Assembly: GCA_018266755.1 (NCBI GenBank)
Contig: JAFDZW010000005.1
Span: forward strand, 1,439,963-1,503,962
Origin: Bacteroidota bacterium
GTDB taxonomy: Bacteria > Bacteroidota > Ignavibacteria > Palsa-1295
Reading direction: 5' to 3'
Length of the DNA stretch: 64,000 bases
Under the pieces are notes generated by a model. That model had not been told where the DNA came from. It worked only from the letters and a program-made list of their open reading frames with translations, and made no database searches. Of the stretch, positions 1 through 7,795 are shown one piece after another. Both the position numbers and the translations under genes were made by a program. Within the stretch, counting starts at the first letter, position 1; every line of letters starts with the position of its first letter.

Positions 1-436
1 GTATTACCTGATTCCACATGACAACAAGCGGACGGTTCGGCTTGAGGATACGATACATTTCTCGCAGCGCCGGTGTCTTGTCCACCCAATGGAATGACTG
101 CGCCATCACAGCCATATCGAGCGCTTCGCTCGGGATGCCCGTATTATCGGCCGACACTTCGAGGGTGCGGATGTTCGTGAGCCCCTCGAGTCGCGCATTC
201 TCACTGAGCCGTTCGAGCATGGCGGCTGCGGTATCGACCGCATAGACAGTTCGAACGTACTTCGCCAATTCGAGGGCAATGCGCCCGGTACCCGTACCGA
301 TATCTGCTACTTCGCTGGAGCGGTCGAGTTCGGCGAGCGTCACGAGGAACAGCAACGCTTCTGCCGGATAATGAGGCCGGTACGCATCGTATTGTTCGGC
401 GAGTGCGTTGAAGATCGTTCTTCGGTCTTGCAGCAT
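1..436 (-). CDS. class I SAM-dependent methyltransferase, partial at the window edge
   Basis: The minus strand reads open from an ATG at 436 to the left edge, about 145 residues; the C-terminus lies outside. The translation starts MLQDRRTIFNALAEQYDAYR and carries the SAM-binding motif I, VADIGTGTGRIALELA, at about residues 48-63, then AVDTAAAMLE (motif II, acidic residue binding the ribose) and a post-motif AQSFHWVD. These mark a Rossmann-fold methyltransferase of the Methyltransf_11/UbiE-like kind. The substrate cannot be told from the sequence. The next gene, acylphosphatase, is on the same strand about 27 bases upstream, so the two may be cotranscribed. Confidence 0.85.
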   Translation of the reverse strand, partial: MLQDRRTIFNALAEQYDAYRPHYPAEALLFLVTLAELDRSSEVADIGTGTGRIALELAKYVRTVYAVDTAAAMLERLSENARLEGLTNIRTLEVSADNTGIPSEALDMAVMAQSFHWVDKTPALREMYRILKPNRPLVVMWNQVI

Positions 437-462
437 TGGCGTGATCCCAGGTGAGATGCTAT

Positions 463-738
463 CTACTCGATGATCCTGAATTCGTGATCGTCATCTACCA
501 TAGGGACATTCGCAGTAACCACGCGGTCAACACGGGCGTGGGGTGCCCCTTGATAAGACCATTGTATAAACCGATTCGTCGCGGCTTCGTTTCCCTGTAC
601 TTCGGCTTCGACCGAGCCGTCGGCACAATTTCGTACATAACCCGTGAGCCCAAGCTCGCGAGCTTTTTTTCTGGCAAAACGGCGAAACCCGACCCCTTGG
701 ACGAGGCCGTGGATACTGACTCGAACTCGATAGTGCAT
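463..738 (-). CDS. acyP: acylphosphatase
   Basis: A 91-residue protein starting MHYRVRVSIHGLVQGVGFRRF, the hallmark of acylphosphatases: the GxVQGVGFR loop binds phosphate with its Arg, and the later YVRNCADGSVEAEVQG segment carries the catalytic Asn. It hydrolyses acyl phosphates such as 1,3-bisphosphoglycerate in the cytosol. The open frame runs back to 861, but the extra 41 residues match nothing in the family, and normal length is about 90, so the ATG at 738 is chosen. Transcription runs toward the methyltransferase. Confidence 0.9.
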   Translation of the reverse strand: MHYRVRVSIHGLVQGVGFRRFARKKARELGLTGYVRNCADGSVEAEVQGNEAATNRFIQWSYQGAPHARVDRVVTANVPMVDDDHEFRIIE

Positions 739-872
739 TGAAGTGTGTCCGGGACGGCCGAGGCTGAAACTATGGCTGCGCTGCAACCGTACCGCGGTCA
801 AAATCCGTCCTACGGTTGAACCTTCTCTCAAGAGCGGAGCGTTCATTTTAAATAACATCAATAGGCACCATC

Positions 873-1322
873 ATGGCAAAAAGTCTTAATAAAGCCCAGA
901 TTATCGGGAATGCTGGCAAAGACGCAGAGCTGCGTTATACCAACAACGGCAAGGCTGTTGCCCGATTCAGCGTCGCAACGAGCGATTCCTGGAAAGATCA
1001 GGGCGGCAACATGCAAGAGCGCACCGTGTGGCACAATATTGTCGCATGGGACAAACTGGGCGAAATCTGTGCCAACTACGTTAAAAAAGGCACAAAAGTC
1101 TATATCGAAGGGCGTATCGAGAACCGTCAGTATGACGATAAGGATGGCGTAAAGAAGAATATTTCTGAAATCATTGCAACCGATATGATCCTGCTCAGCG
1201 GCAACCCAGGGGAGCGCAACGGGAGCGGTGGTTCATACTCACAAAGCTCACCTGCCGTCGGTTCGCCGATGCCACAGCCCGATTTCGATCAATCGATTCC
1301 GGACGCCGATCTTCCTTTCTAA
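873..1322 (+). CDS. ssb: single-stranded DNA-binding protein
   Basis: A 149-residue SSB. Residues 1-110 form the OB fold (MAKSLNKAQIIGNAGKDAEL, AVARFSVATS, ERTVWHNIVAWDKLGEICANYVKKGTKVYIEGRIE). A Gly/Ser/Pro-rich linker follows, and the protein ends in the acidic tip DADLPF, the docking peptide for recombination and replication proteins. Length and tip are normal for bacterial SSB. The mlaD-like gene starts 9 bases after the stop and the epimerase gene 13 bases further on, so the three probably share an mRNA. Confidence 0.95.
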   Translation: MAKSLNKAQIIGNAGKDAELRYTNNGKAVARFSVATSDSWKDQGGNMQERTVWHNIVAWDKLGEICANYVKKGTKVYIEGRIENRQYDDKDGVKKNISEIIATDMILLSGNPGERNGSGGSYSQSSPAVGSPMPQPDFDQSIPDADLPF

Positions 1323-1331
1323 GACAACCTC

Positions 1332-2252
1332 GTGCGGCAGCAAGCCAACACCGACCTCAAAGTCGGCCTTATGGTATTGGTCGGCCTTGCCATCCTGATC
1401 TTCGGGATCGGCTGGGCAAAAAGCTGGCGCTACGGCGCAGAGCAGATCGCACTCAATACAACATTTGAATCCGCCTCCGGGATCGAGGTCGGAGACCCCG
1501 TGTTCATCCGCGGCCTCAAGCGAGGGCAGGTCGATAAGATCTCGGAATCCGGAGGGCGCATCGCTGTTCGGATCGAACTCTTCGAGCCGATCACGCTTCA
1601 TAAGGATGCGAGTGCTTCGATCGCGATGCTCGAACTCATGGGTGGCAAGAAGATCGATATCAGTCCGGGCACAACCGGGAGTTTCGATCTCAGCCGCGAT
1701 ACGCTCCTCGGCAATGCAAACGGCGACCTGAGCTCGATCGTCTCGTTTGTCAATTCGCTCACAGGGACGGTCGAGCAGCTTGCACATCGTGTCGATTCGG
1801 TGCTTGCATCGGTCAACGACATTTTCGGCAACGGCGCTCTGAAGTCAAAGAGCTATGCCCTGCTCGACGAGGCGACACGAACCATTGCAACCGTTCATCG
1901 CACGCTCGACGAAAATCGCACCGCGATTGCAAAAACGCTCGGCGACATCGACGAACTCGCGAAGACGGGTTCGACCGCGATCGCCGAAATTCGTCCTGGC
2001 GTCACGATGACACTCGATTCTCTTCGGCAGTTTATCAGCCGTTCGGAAAGTTCGATCAACTCTGCCGATTCGTTACTGCGTTCGATCGGCTCGATCGTTT
2101 CGGAAGCACGAACGAACAAATCGCTGCTCTATAAGCTGACGATCGACAAGCAATTCTCTCGCCAGATCGATTCGACCGTGCGTGCGGTGAATCTGTTGCT
2201 CGAACAGATCCGCACCGAGGGCGCCGATGTGAATATTCACTTGTTCCGTTAA
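1332..2252 (+). CDS. MlaD/MCE-domain lipid transport protein
   Basis: 306 residues with a GTG start 9 bases after ssb. One N-terminal membrane segment (VGLMVLVGLAILIFGIGWA, about residues 12-30) is followed by an MCE domain (about 38-115: ASGIEVGDPVFIRGLKRGQV, then LELMGGKKIDISPG). The rest is helical and probably coiled-coil up to the end. MCE proteins form hexameric rings in the periplasm that pass phospholipids or other hydrophobic molecules between the membranes; the anchor fits an inner-membrane subunit. The partner ATPase and permease (MlaF/MlaE) are not in this window, so the cargo and direction are unknown. Confidence 0.85.
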   Translation: MRQQANTDLKVGLMVLVGLAILIFGIGWAKSWRYGAEQIALNTTFESASGIEVGDPVFIRGLKRGQVDKISESGGRIAVRIELFEPITLHKDASASIAMLELMGGKKIDISPGTTGSFDLSRDTLLGNANGDLSSIVSFVNSLTGTVEQLAHRVDSVLASVNDIFGNGALKSKSYALLDEATRTIATVHRTLDENRTAIAKTLGDIDELAKTGSTAIAEIRPGVTMTLDSLRQFISRSESSINSADSLLRSIGSIVSEARTNKSLLYKLTIDKQFSRQIDSTVRAVNLLLEQIRTEGADVNIHLFR

Positions 2253-2265
2253 TCGAACAGCTCTC

Positions 2266-3246
2266 ATGAATGTCTTTCTCACCGGCGGTACGGGCTTCGT
2301 TGGTTCGCATACTGCAGAAGTACTCCTTGCGCGCGGACACCGCGTTCGTGCGTTTGTACGACCGAGTTCGTCACTACAGTGGCTCGAAAAACTCGACGTC
2401 GAGATCGCTCGCGGCTCGCTCCACGATCCCGATTCGCTCAAACATGCGCTACAGGGGATCGACGCCGTCGTACATATCGCCGGAGTCGTCGCAGCGAAAT
2501 CGAAAGAAGCATTCTACGAGGGGAATCAAGGTGCGACCCACGGCTTGTTACAGGCATGCGCAACGCATGCCCCGAATCTTCAACGCTTCGTCCTGATAAG
2601 CAGCCAAACTGCCGGCGGCCCATCGCTCGACGGCACGCCAGTCACCGAAGAAACGCCGCCGCACCCGATCACCACGTATGGAAAGTCTAAACTGGCCGCC
2701 GAAGAGGATACAAAACATTTTCACGAGTATTTTCCAGTAACGATCCTTCGGCTCCCGGCGATCTACGGACCACGCGATACAGCAACGTTGTCCTTTTTTC
2801 AATCCATCAAACGCGGACTCAAACCATTGATCGGTTTTGAGAACAAGTTTGTCAATCTCTGCTTTGTGGCAGACATTGCCGCGGGCATCGAACTTGGGAT
2901 GACACGGCAGGAAGCAGCCAATCGAACATATTATATTGGGAGCAAACAGAATTATAGCTGGCACGAACTCTCGTCAGCGGCCGCTGAGGTGATGCAACGG
3001 AACGGCATTTTCGTTCGTATCCCGCATAGTGTAGTCAATATCATTGCCGGCGCATCGGAGTTTGCCTCCATCTTTCGAAAGAAGCCAAGCGTTCTCAACT
3101 GGGAAAAGCGACTCGATCTGACACAACAATACTGGACGTGTTCGATCGACCGTGCCGTACGCGAGTTGGGGTACGAACCACAAGTTGGGATCAAACAAGG
3201 ATTTGCAGAGACGATACGGTGGTACGAACAGGCAAAGTGGATGTAG
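2266..3246 (+). CDS. NAD-dependent epimerase/dehydratase (extended SDR)
   Basis: 326 residues beginning MNVFLTGGTGFVGSHTAEVL: the GGTGFVGS fingerprint (Gly-rich NAD(P)-binding turn of extended short-chain dehydrogenases) lies at residues 7-14. The catalytic Ser sits in LISSQTAGG and the YxxxK pair in TTYGKSKLAAE. A LPAIYGP motif typical of sugar epimerases and 3-beta-hydroxysteroid-dehydrogenase-like SDRs follows. The substrate (nucleotide sugar, sterol-like or other) cannot be inferred. It starts 13 bases after the MlaD-like gene, suggesting a shared transcript that may end at the terminator near 3430. Confidence 0.85.
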   Translation: MNVFLTGGTGFVGSHTAEVLLARGHRVRAFVRPSSSLQWLEKLDVEIARGSLHDPDSLKHALQGIDAVVHIAGVVAAKSKEAFYEGNQGATHGLLQACATHAPNLQRFVLISSQTAGGPSLDGTPVTEETPPHPITTYGKSKLAAEEDTKHFHEYFPVTILRLPAIYGPRDTATLSFFQSIKRGLKPLIGFENKFVNLCFVADIAAGIELGMTRQEAANRTYYIGSKQNYSWHELSSAAAEVMQRNGIFVRIPHSVVNIIAGASEFASIFRKKPSVLNWEKRLDLTQQYWTCSIDRAVRELGYEPQVGIKQGFAETIRWYEQAKWM

Positions 3247-3308
3247 TGTGAGCGTTCTGGGGTATTCGATCGCAAGAAGACAACGGACCTAATTCGCGGC
3301 TGAGCGTA

Positions 3309-3438
3309 CCGCAAGCCCCCTGCTCTGTTTTACCAGAGCAGGTTACCATTCTTCCCTCTTCCCCACAAAGAAATAATGGCGGCTTGCGGAAAACAGGGCA
3401 GTGATGCCATTATCTTATCTACTGCTCTGTTTTTTTTT
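3309..3438 (+). ncRNA. structured RNA element ending in an intrinsic terminator
   Basis: In the gap between the epimerase and patatin genes four perfect or near-perfect helices can be drawn. P1 is CCGCAAGCC 3309-3317 with GGCTTGCGG 3381-3389. P2 is CCTGCTCTG 3319-3327 with CAGAGCAGG 3334-3342. P3 is ATAATGGC 3373-3380 with GCCATTAT 3405-3412. The terminator helix is 3394-3402 with 3421-3429. Segments of P2 can also pair with the terminator arms, which would give mutually exclusive folds. No open frame crosses it and no promoter was recognised, so it may be a small RNA or a 3' UTR element. No known RNA family was recognised. Confidence 0.45.
3391..3438 (+). terminator. rho-independent terminator
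   Basis: Stem CAGGGCAGT (3394-3402) pairs with ACTGCTCTG (3421-3429) with one G-U, extended by AAA/TTT, across an 18-base loop, and is followed by nine T. It ends transcripts from the ssb-epimerase run or the structured RNA above. Confidence 0.8.
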
Positions 3439-3598
3439 GGCTACACTATCTGCACTATCAAGCAAGAAGCATGCCACAACACACACTTTTGCGCTCACAA
3501 TAGGCTACTGTATTCATGAAAACAGATCGAAGAATCCTTTTCTTGCTTACTGTCACTATCTCTGATTGATCATTGTATCGTAAACTAATCGAAATCGG

Positions 3599-6160
3599 AT
3601 GTACTGTGTAGGTGTTTCAGGATGCGTGTCAAGACGAGGCCTGGCCACGACGATCCTGTTCACCCTTCTGCTCGGTGCGAATGCATTCGGTCAGTTGTCG
3701 CGCGAACTCCCGAGACCACCGAGAATCGCATTGGTACTCTCCGGCGGAGGTGCACGCGGGCTCGCACACATCGGCGTTCTCGAAATCCTCGACTCGGCAA
3801 ATATCCCCATCGACCTCATTGTCGGCACGAGCATGGGATCGGTTGTCGGCGGACTCTATGCCGCCGGGTATTCGACACATGAACTCGAACGCATTACAAC
3901 GGAAACGAACTGGTCCGATATCCTCTCGCTCGACGACGACTCTCACCGATCCGAACGCTTACCGGGACAGAAGGACGAAAAGACATCGTTGCTTGCCCTT
4001 CGCTTCAACGGTTTTTTTAATCCTGTATTGCCGGTAGCGATCTCCAGTGGTCAGCGCCTGACGATGCTGTTGAACTCGCTGGTGCTTTCATCACCGTACG
4101 GCACGCGTGACGATTTTCTTCATGACCTCAGAGTCCCCTTTATTGCACTTGCAACCGATATTGTCACCGGTACCCGCCGTATGCTCACCAGCGGTGACCT
4201 GACGTCCGCGCTTCGCGCCAGCGCGACGCTTCCGCTTCGCTTCAGCCCGCTCGTGACCGATTCCGCGGTCTTCGTCGATGGAGGATTGCTTGCGAACGTC
4301 CCGATCGATATTGCGCGCGACTCTGCGCATGCGACCTACGTGATCGCATCGAACACCACCGCCGAGCTGCGACAACGTAACGAACTCAATACACCCTGGG
4401 ACGTTGCAGATCAGGTTATCACACTCATGATGCGTCGTGAGAACGCAGCACAACTCAAACGTGCGGACGTCATTATCACCCCCGAACTCGAGCACACACT
4501 CCCGGATAATTTTCTTAACGCGACCTATTACATCGAGCTTGGTCGTGTAGCCGCACGTGCCGCGTTGCCCAAGCTTCGCGCACTGCTCGCATCCTCCGAG
4601 ACCGCAGAGCCGGTCAGTGCGCCGGATTCCGAGATCATTCCTGTTCTGCGTGAAATCCGATTGCATGGCATTAACGGCTCAACGCGCGACTCGCTGCAAC
4701 TCCTTGTCAACCGGGTTCGCGGCAACCGCATCGGTTGGCATAGTCTCGATGCAATGATCCTTGCGCCGGCAACGGAATTCCTTCATCGCAAGGGATATTC
4801 ACTTGCTCGGGTCGACAGTGCCGTGATTGTTTCCCCGAAATCCCGAGTCGATCTGTATCTCGACCCGGGGTATATTTCCGAGATACGCATTAACGGACTG
4901 CATACGATCAAGCCGATCGTCGTGCAGAATCAACTGCCGTTCGCTGCAGGCGATATCCTGCAACGCCGCGATTGCGAACGAGCGCTCAAGAACCTGACGG
5001 CAACCGGGTTCTTCTCGTTCGCGAACATGTCCTTCAGCGAAGTTGGCAATGGCAGACCAATTGTGACGATGCGTATGGATACTCCGATCGTCTCCACGCG
5101 CTCTGTAACAGTACCGACCGGCACAGCCATCGTCATGCTCAATCTCGAAGAACGGGCAACACAAGTGCTCCGACTTGGCGGCCTGGCCGATAATGAATTC
5201 GGGACGCAGTTCTCGATGGAATATGCAAACGAAAATCTGCTTGGCCTCGGAGGCGGGTTCTCGCTCAAAGGAGGCCTCGGACCGCTCTCGCGCTATGCCG
5301 AACTGAGCATCGGCGGCGGCCCGCCGCTCTTTCGCGTCGAAGCGGCTGCATATTCCACTCTTCGAGACATTACCGTCTACACTTTTCACGACGACATCCC
5401 CCACGGCACGTTTACCAGCAGCGCCGACGATGTCGTGCGCGAGATCCGCGACTTCGGTGCCAGCGCGCATGTCAGCTTGAACATCGGGCGCGATGCCTCG
5501 TTTGCAGGCGAATATCATATCGAACGGCAGCGGAGCTATTCGTTACACACTCGCGAGTATGTGTCGCCCGCACAACTGGTCGCCGGACTTCGTGGCATTG
5601 TAACCTACGATAGCCGTGACGATGAAGACTATCCCCACGTAGGCGAATTTGTCGAAGGATTCTATGAAATCGGCGGGCATTTCCTCGGGGGCGAGGTAGG
5701 ATACACCAAGTTTGGAATCACACTCGAAGAAGCGCTGCCGCTCTCGCGGTTGCACAACGTACTCTTGAAAGCGTCGCTCGGCGTTGCCGATCGCACGACG
5801 CCGAGACAAGATCAATTCAGTCTCGGTGGAATTACGTCGTTCTTCGGGCTCAACGAATACGAACTTCGCGGCAAACAGTATGTAACCGGAAGTGTGGGCT
5901 ATCAAATCGCTATTCCGAATTCATTATTATTTCCGACGTTCGTCTTGTTCCGATATGACTTGGCGGGCACGTGGACCGAACCGACATCGATCAAATTTCA
6001 GTCGTTCATCCACGGGGTCGGCGGGGAGATCGGCTTCAAGACGCCGATCGGACTCGCACGGTTCGGCATCGGTGAGAACTTCCGGTTCGCTCAGAGCATG
6101 ACGAACCCGCTGCTACTGAATACCCCGCGCTTCTACTTTTCTATCGGAAGCAATCTGTAA
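3599..6160 (+). CDS. patatin-like phospholipase fused to a POTRA/BamA-type outer-membrane barrel
   Basis: 853 residues. A signal peptide (LATTILFTLLLGANAFGQ) is followed by a patatin domain (about 42-330): oxyanion GGGARG at 49-54, nucleophile Ser78 in GTSMG, and catalytic Asp227 in VDGG. About 340-500 resembles POTRA repeats (YISEIRINGLHTIKPIVVQNQLPF), and the remainder is a 16-strand-type BamA/Omp85 barrel ending in FYFSIGSNL. This PlpD/FplA architecture, a type Vd autotransporter, places a lipid acyl hydrolase at the cell surface or outer leaflet. All catalytic residues are present. The SDR gene starts 8 bases downstream, so cotranscription is likely. Confidence 0.92.
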   Translation: MYCVGVSGCVSRRGLATTILFTLLLGANAFGQLSRELPRPPRIALVLSGGGARGLAHIGVLEILDSANIPIDLIVGTSMGSVVGGLYAAGYSTHELERITTETNWSDILSLDDDSHRSERLPGQKDEKTSLLALRFNGFFNPVLPVAISSGQRLTMLLNSLVLSSPYGTRDDFLHDLRVPFIALATDIVTGTRRMLTSGDLTSALRASATLPLRFSPLVTDSAVFVDGGLLANVPIDIARDSAHATYVIASNTTAELRQRNELNTPWDVADQVITLMMRRENAAQLKRADVIITPELEHTLPDNFLNATYYIELGRVAARAALPKLRALLASSETAEPVSAPDSEIIPVLREIRLHGINGSTRDSLQLLVNRVRGNRIGWHSLDAMILAPATEFLHRKGYSLARVDSAVIVSPKSRVDLYLDPGYISEIRINGLHTIKPIVVQNQLPFAAGDILQRRDCERALKNLTATGFFSFANMSFSEVGNGRPIVTMRMDTPIVSTRSVTVPTGTAIVMLNLEERATQVLRLGGLADNEFGTQFSMEYANENLLGLGGGFSLKGGLGPLSRYAELSIGGGPPLFRVEAAAYSTLRDITVYTFHDDIPHGTFTSSADDVVREIRDFGASAHVSLNIGRDASFAGEYHIERQRSYSLHTREYVSPAQLVAGLRGIVTYDSRDDEDYPHVGEFVEGFYEIGGHFLGGEVGYTKFGITLEEALPLSRLHNVLLKASLGVADRTTPRQDQFSLGGITSFFGLNEYELRGKQYVTGSVGYQIAIPNSLLFPTFVLFRYDLAGTWTEPTSIKFQSFIHGVGGEIGFKTPIGLARFGIGENFRFAQSMTNPLLLNTPRFYFSIGSNL

Positions 6161-6168
6161 GTACGAGT

Positions 6169-6882
6169 ATGAACATCGTCATTACCGGTGCATCGAAAGG
6201 AATCGGCCTTGCTGTAACCGAGCGATTCGCTCGTGATACCACCCGCACACATACATTCATGTTATGTGCGCGCAATGGCTCGGAGTTAGAGCGAGCCCAT
6301 GCTCAGCTCATTGAGCGGTTTCCCACACACCGGTTCATTACCGAAACATGCGACGTCTCGAATGAGCAAGATGTAGAACGGTTTGCCAACCACTGCAGCG
6401 ACCTCGGAACGACCGACCTTCTGGTTCACAATGCGGGCTTTGGGTTGTTCAAACAGGTCACGGATCTTTCGCTTGCCGAATTCAAGTCTGTTCTCGATAC
6501 AAATCTGCGCGGTGTCTTTCTCCTGACACGAGCGTTATTGCCACCGATGCGGGCCGCCAAAACGGGGACGATCGTAGCGATCTCTTCGCTGGCAGGCAAA
6601 GCCGGTTTTGCCGGGGGCGCTGCGTATTGCGCTTCAAAGTTCGGGGTTCGCGGATTCATGCAGAATCTGTTCCTGGAAGTTCGGTCCGATAATATTCGCT
6701 GCGTCACGATCTGCCCGGGCAGCGTGGATACGGCATTCTTTGCAACAATTGAAAACCCCGGAGGATCGGTTCGTATGCTTGCTGCCACCGACGTGGCCGA
6801 ATCCGTCTGGTTTGCCGCCAACCTCCCGGCCGGCGCAACCGTTTCCGAGATCGAAATCCGCCCTACCAACCCAAAAGGATAG
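6169..6882 (+). CDS. short-chain dehydrogenase/reductase
   Basis: 237 residues, classical SDR. TGASKGIG (residues 6-13) is the cofactor loop, CDVSNEQDV the nucleotide-specificity region, HNAGFG the NAG motif, and the catalytic set is Ser in ISSLAG with YCASK (Tyr and Lys). The C-terminus (SEIEIRPTNPKG) resembles 3-oxoacyl-ACP reductase-like and sepiapterin-reductase-like SDRs. The substrate is not determinable. It follows the patatin-barrel gene by 8 bases, so a role near lipid metabolism is possible but only inferred. Confidence 0.88.
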   Translation: MNIVITGASKGIGLAVTERFARDTTRTHTFMLCARNGSELERAHAQLIERFPTHRFITETCDVSNEQDVERFANHCSDLGTTDLLVHNAGFGLFKQVTDLSLAEFKSVLDTNLRGVFLLTRALLPPMRAAKTGTIVAISSLAGKAGFAGGAAYCASKFGVRGFMQNLFLEVRSDNIRCVTICPGSVDTAFFATIENPGGSVRMLAATDVAESVWFAANLPAGATVSEIEIRPTNPKG

Positions 6883-7103
6883 ATTTTCTTGGGAGCAAAA
6901 GAATTCACCGACAGTGGTGTGTAACAATCCACTGGGCGCTAAGTTGGTATTTTCAGTAACGACAACTGCCCCCTCATTCGTACGGCACGCAGGACGGTGG
7001 TTCTGCGCGATTGCCCGACACGAATGTCTTCAGGTTCATAGGTCGACCATGTCGCCGGCATCTGCGCACGGGCGAGGGGGCACGCGTTCATCATACATCG
7101 GAA

Positions 7104-7682
7104 ATGAACATTATTGTGACTCCCCGGTTGCTGCTGCGTCCGTTCGAACCAGCAGACTTGCCCGACGTGGCGCGACTCTTCGCCGATCCCGAAGTGATGC
7201 GCTTCATCCGTGCGCCACGAACGTTAGTCGAATCGGAAGCGAAATTCCGGTCCATGGTTGCGGATTTCACTCGTGACGGCTTCGGCATGTTCGCCGTCAT
7301 CGATCGCCGTGAAAAGGCGTTTATTGGCCGTTGTGGGCTCCAACCCCTGCCTGGGACCGGGCTCTATGAACTAGGCTATACGTTTTTCCCCAATGCATGG
7401 GGGAAAGGATACGCGACGGAAGCATCCAAAGCCGTACTGCACCGTGCATTCGAGGAATGGGGGCTCGACGAGGTTGTTGCCGTTGCCGATCGCGAGCATA
7501 TCCGCTCGATTCGGGTTATGGAAAAACTCGGTATGCAATTTGAACGAAATGACGTGTTTTACGAGAAAGAATGTGTCCTGTACTCCATCGTGAAAAAAAA
7601 ACTAATCCAGCCTTCGACGCGCCCCTTTAGTAGCCCCTTCATACCATCATCACAATCCGGGAGGAATATCTTCGTAAAATAA
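7104..7682 (+). CDS. GNAT-family N-acetyltransferase (RimJ/RimL-like), tail possibly frameshifted
   Basis: From the ATG at 7104 the protein reads MNIIVTPRLLLRPFEPADL, the usual start of RimJ/RimL-type acetyltransferases; the frame extends upstream to 7011 but those 31 residues are atypical. Acetyl-CoA-binding motif A is GYTFFPNAWGKGYATEASKAVL, followed by VADREHIRSIRVMEKLGM. A run of nine A at 7593-7601 lies where the family usually ends. One A fewer would give ...SIVKKN and a stop, whereas the frame as given adds about 25 low-complexity residues. Either a homopolymer sequencing error or transcript slippage would explain this. Confidence 0.8.
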   Translation: MNIIVTPRLLLRPFEPADLPDVARLFADPEVMRFIRAPRTLVESEAKFRSMVADFTRDGFGMFAVIDRREKAFIGRCGLQPLPGTGLYELGYTFFPNAWGKGYATEASKAVLHRAFEEWGLDEVVAVADREHIRSIRVMEKLGMQFERNDVFYEKECVLYSIVKKKLIQPSTRPFSSPFIPSSQSGRNIFVK

Positions 7683-7795
7683 GCCAAAATCCTAATTCTG
7701 AGAAGAGTCTTCCACCCTTCGGGAGGTCCGTTTTTCGACGTGGAATTGTAACAATTCGACGATTCGGTTGTTTTTAAAGTGCAGACTATGCCCCC

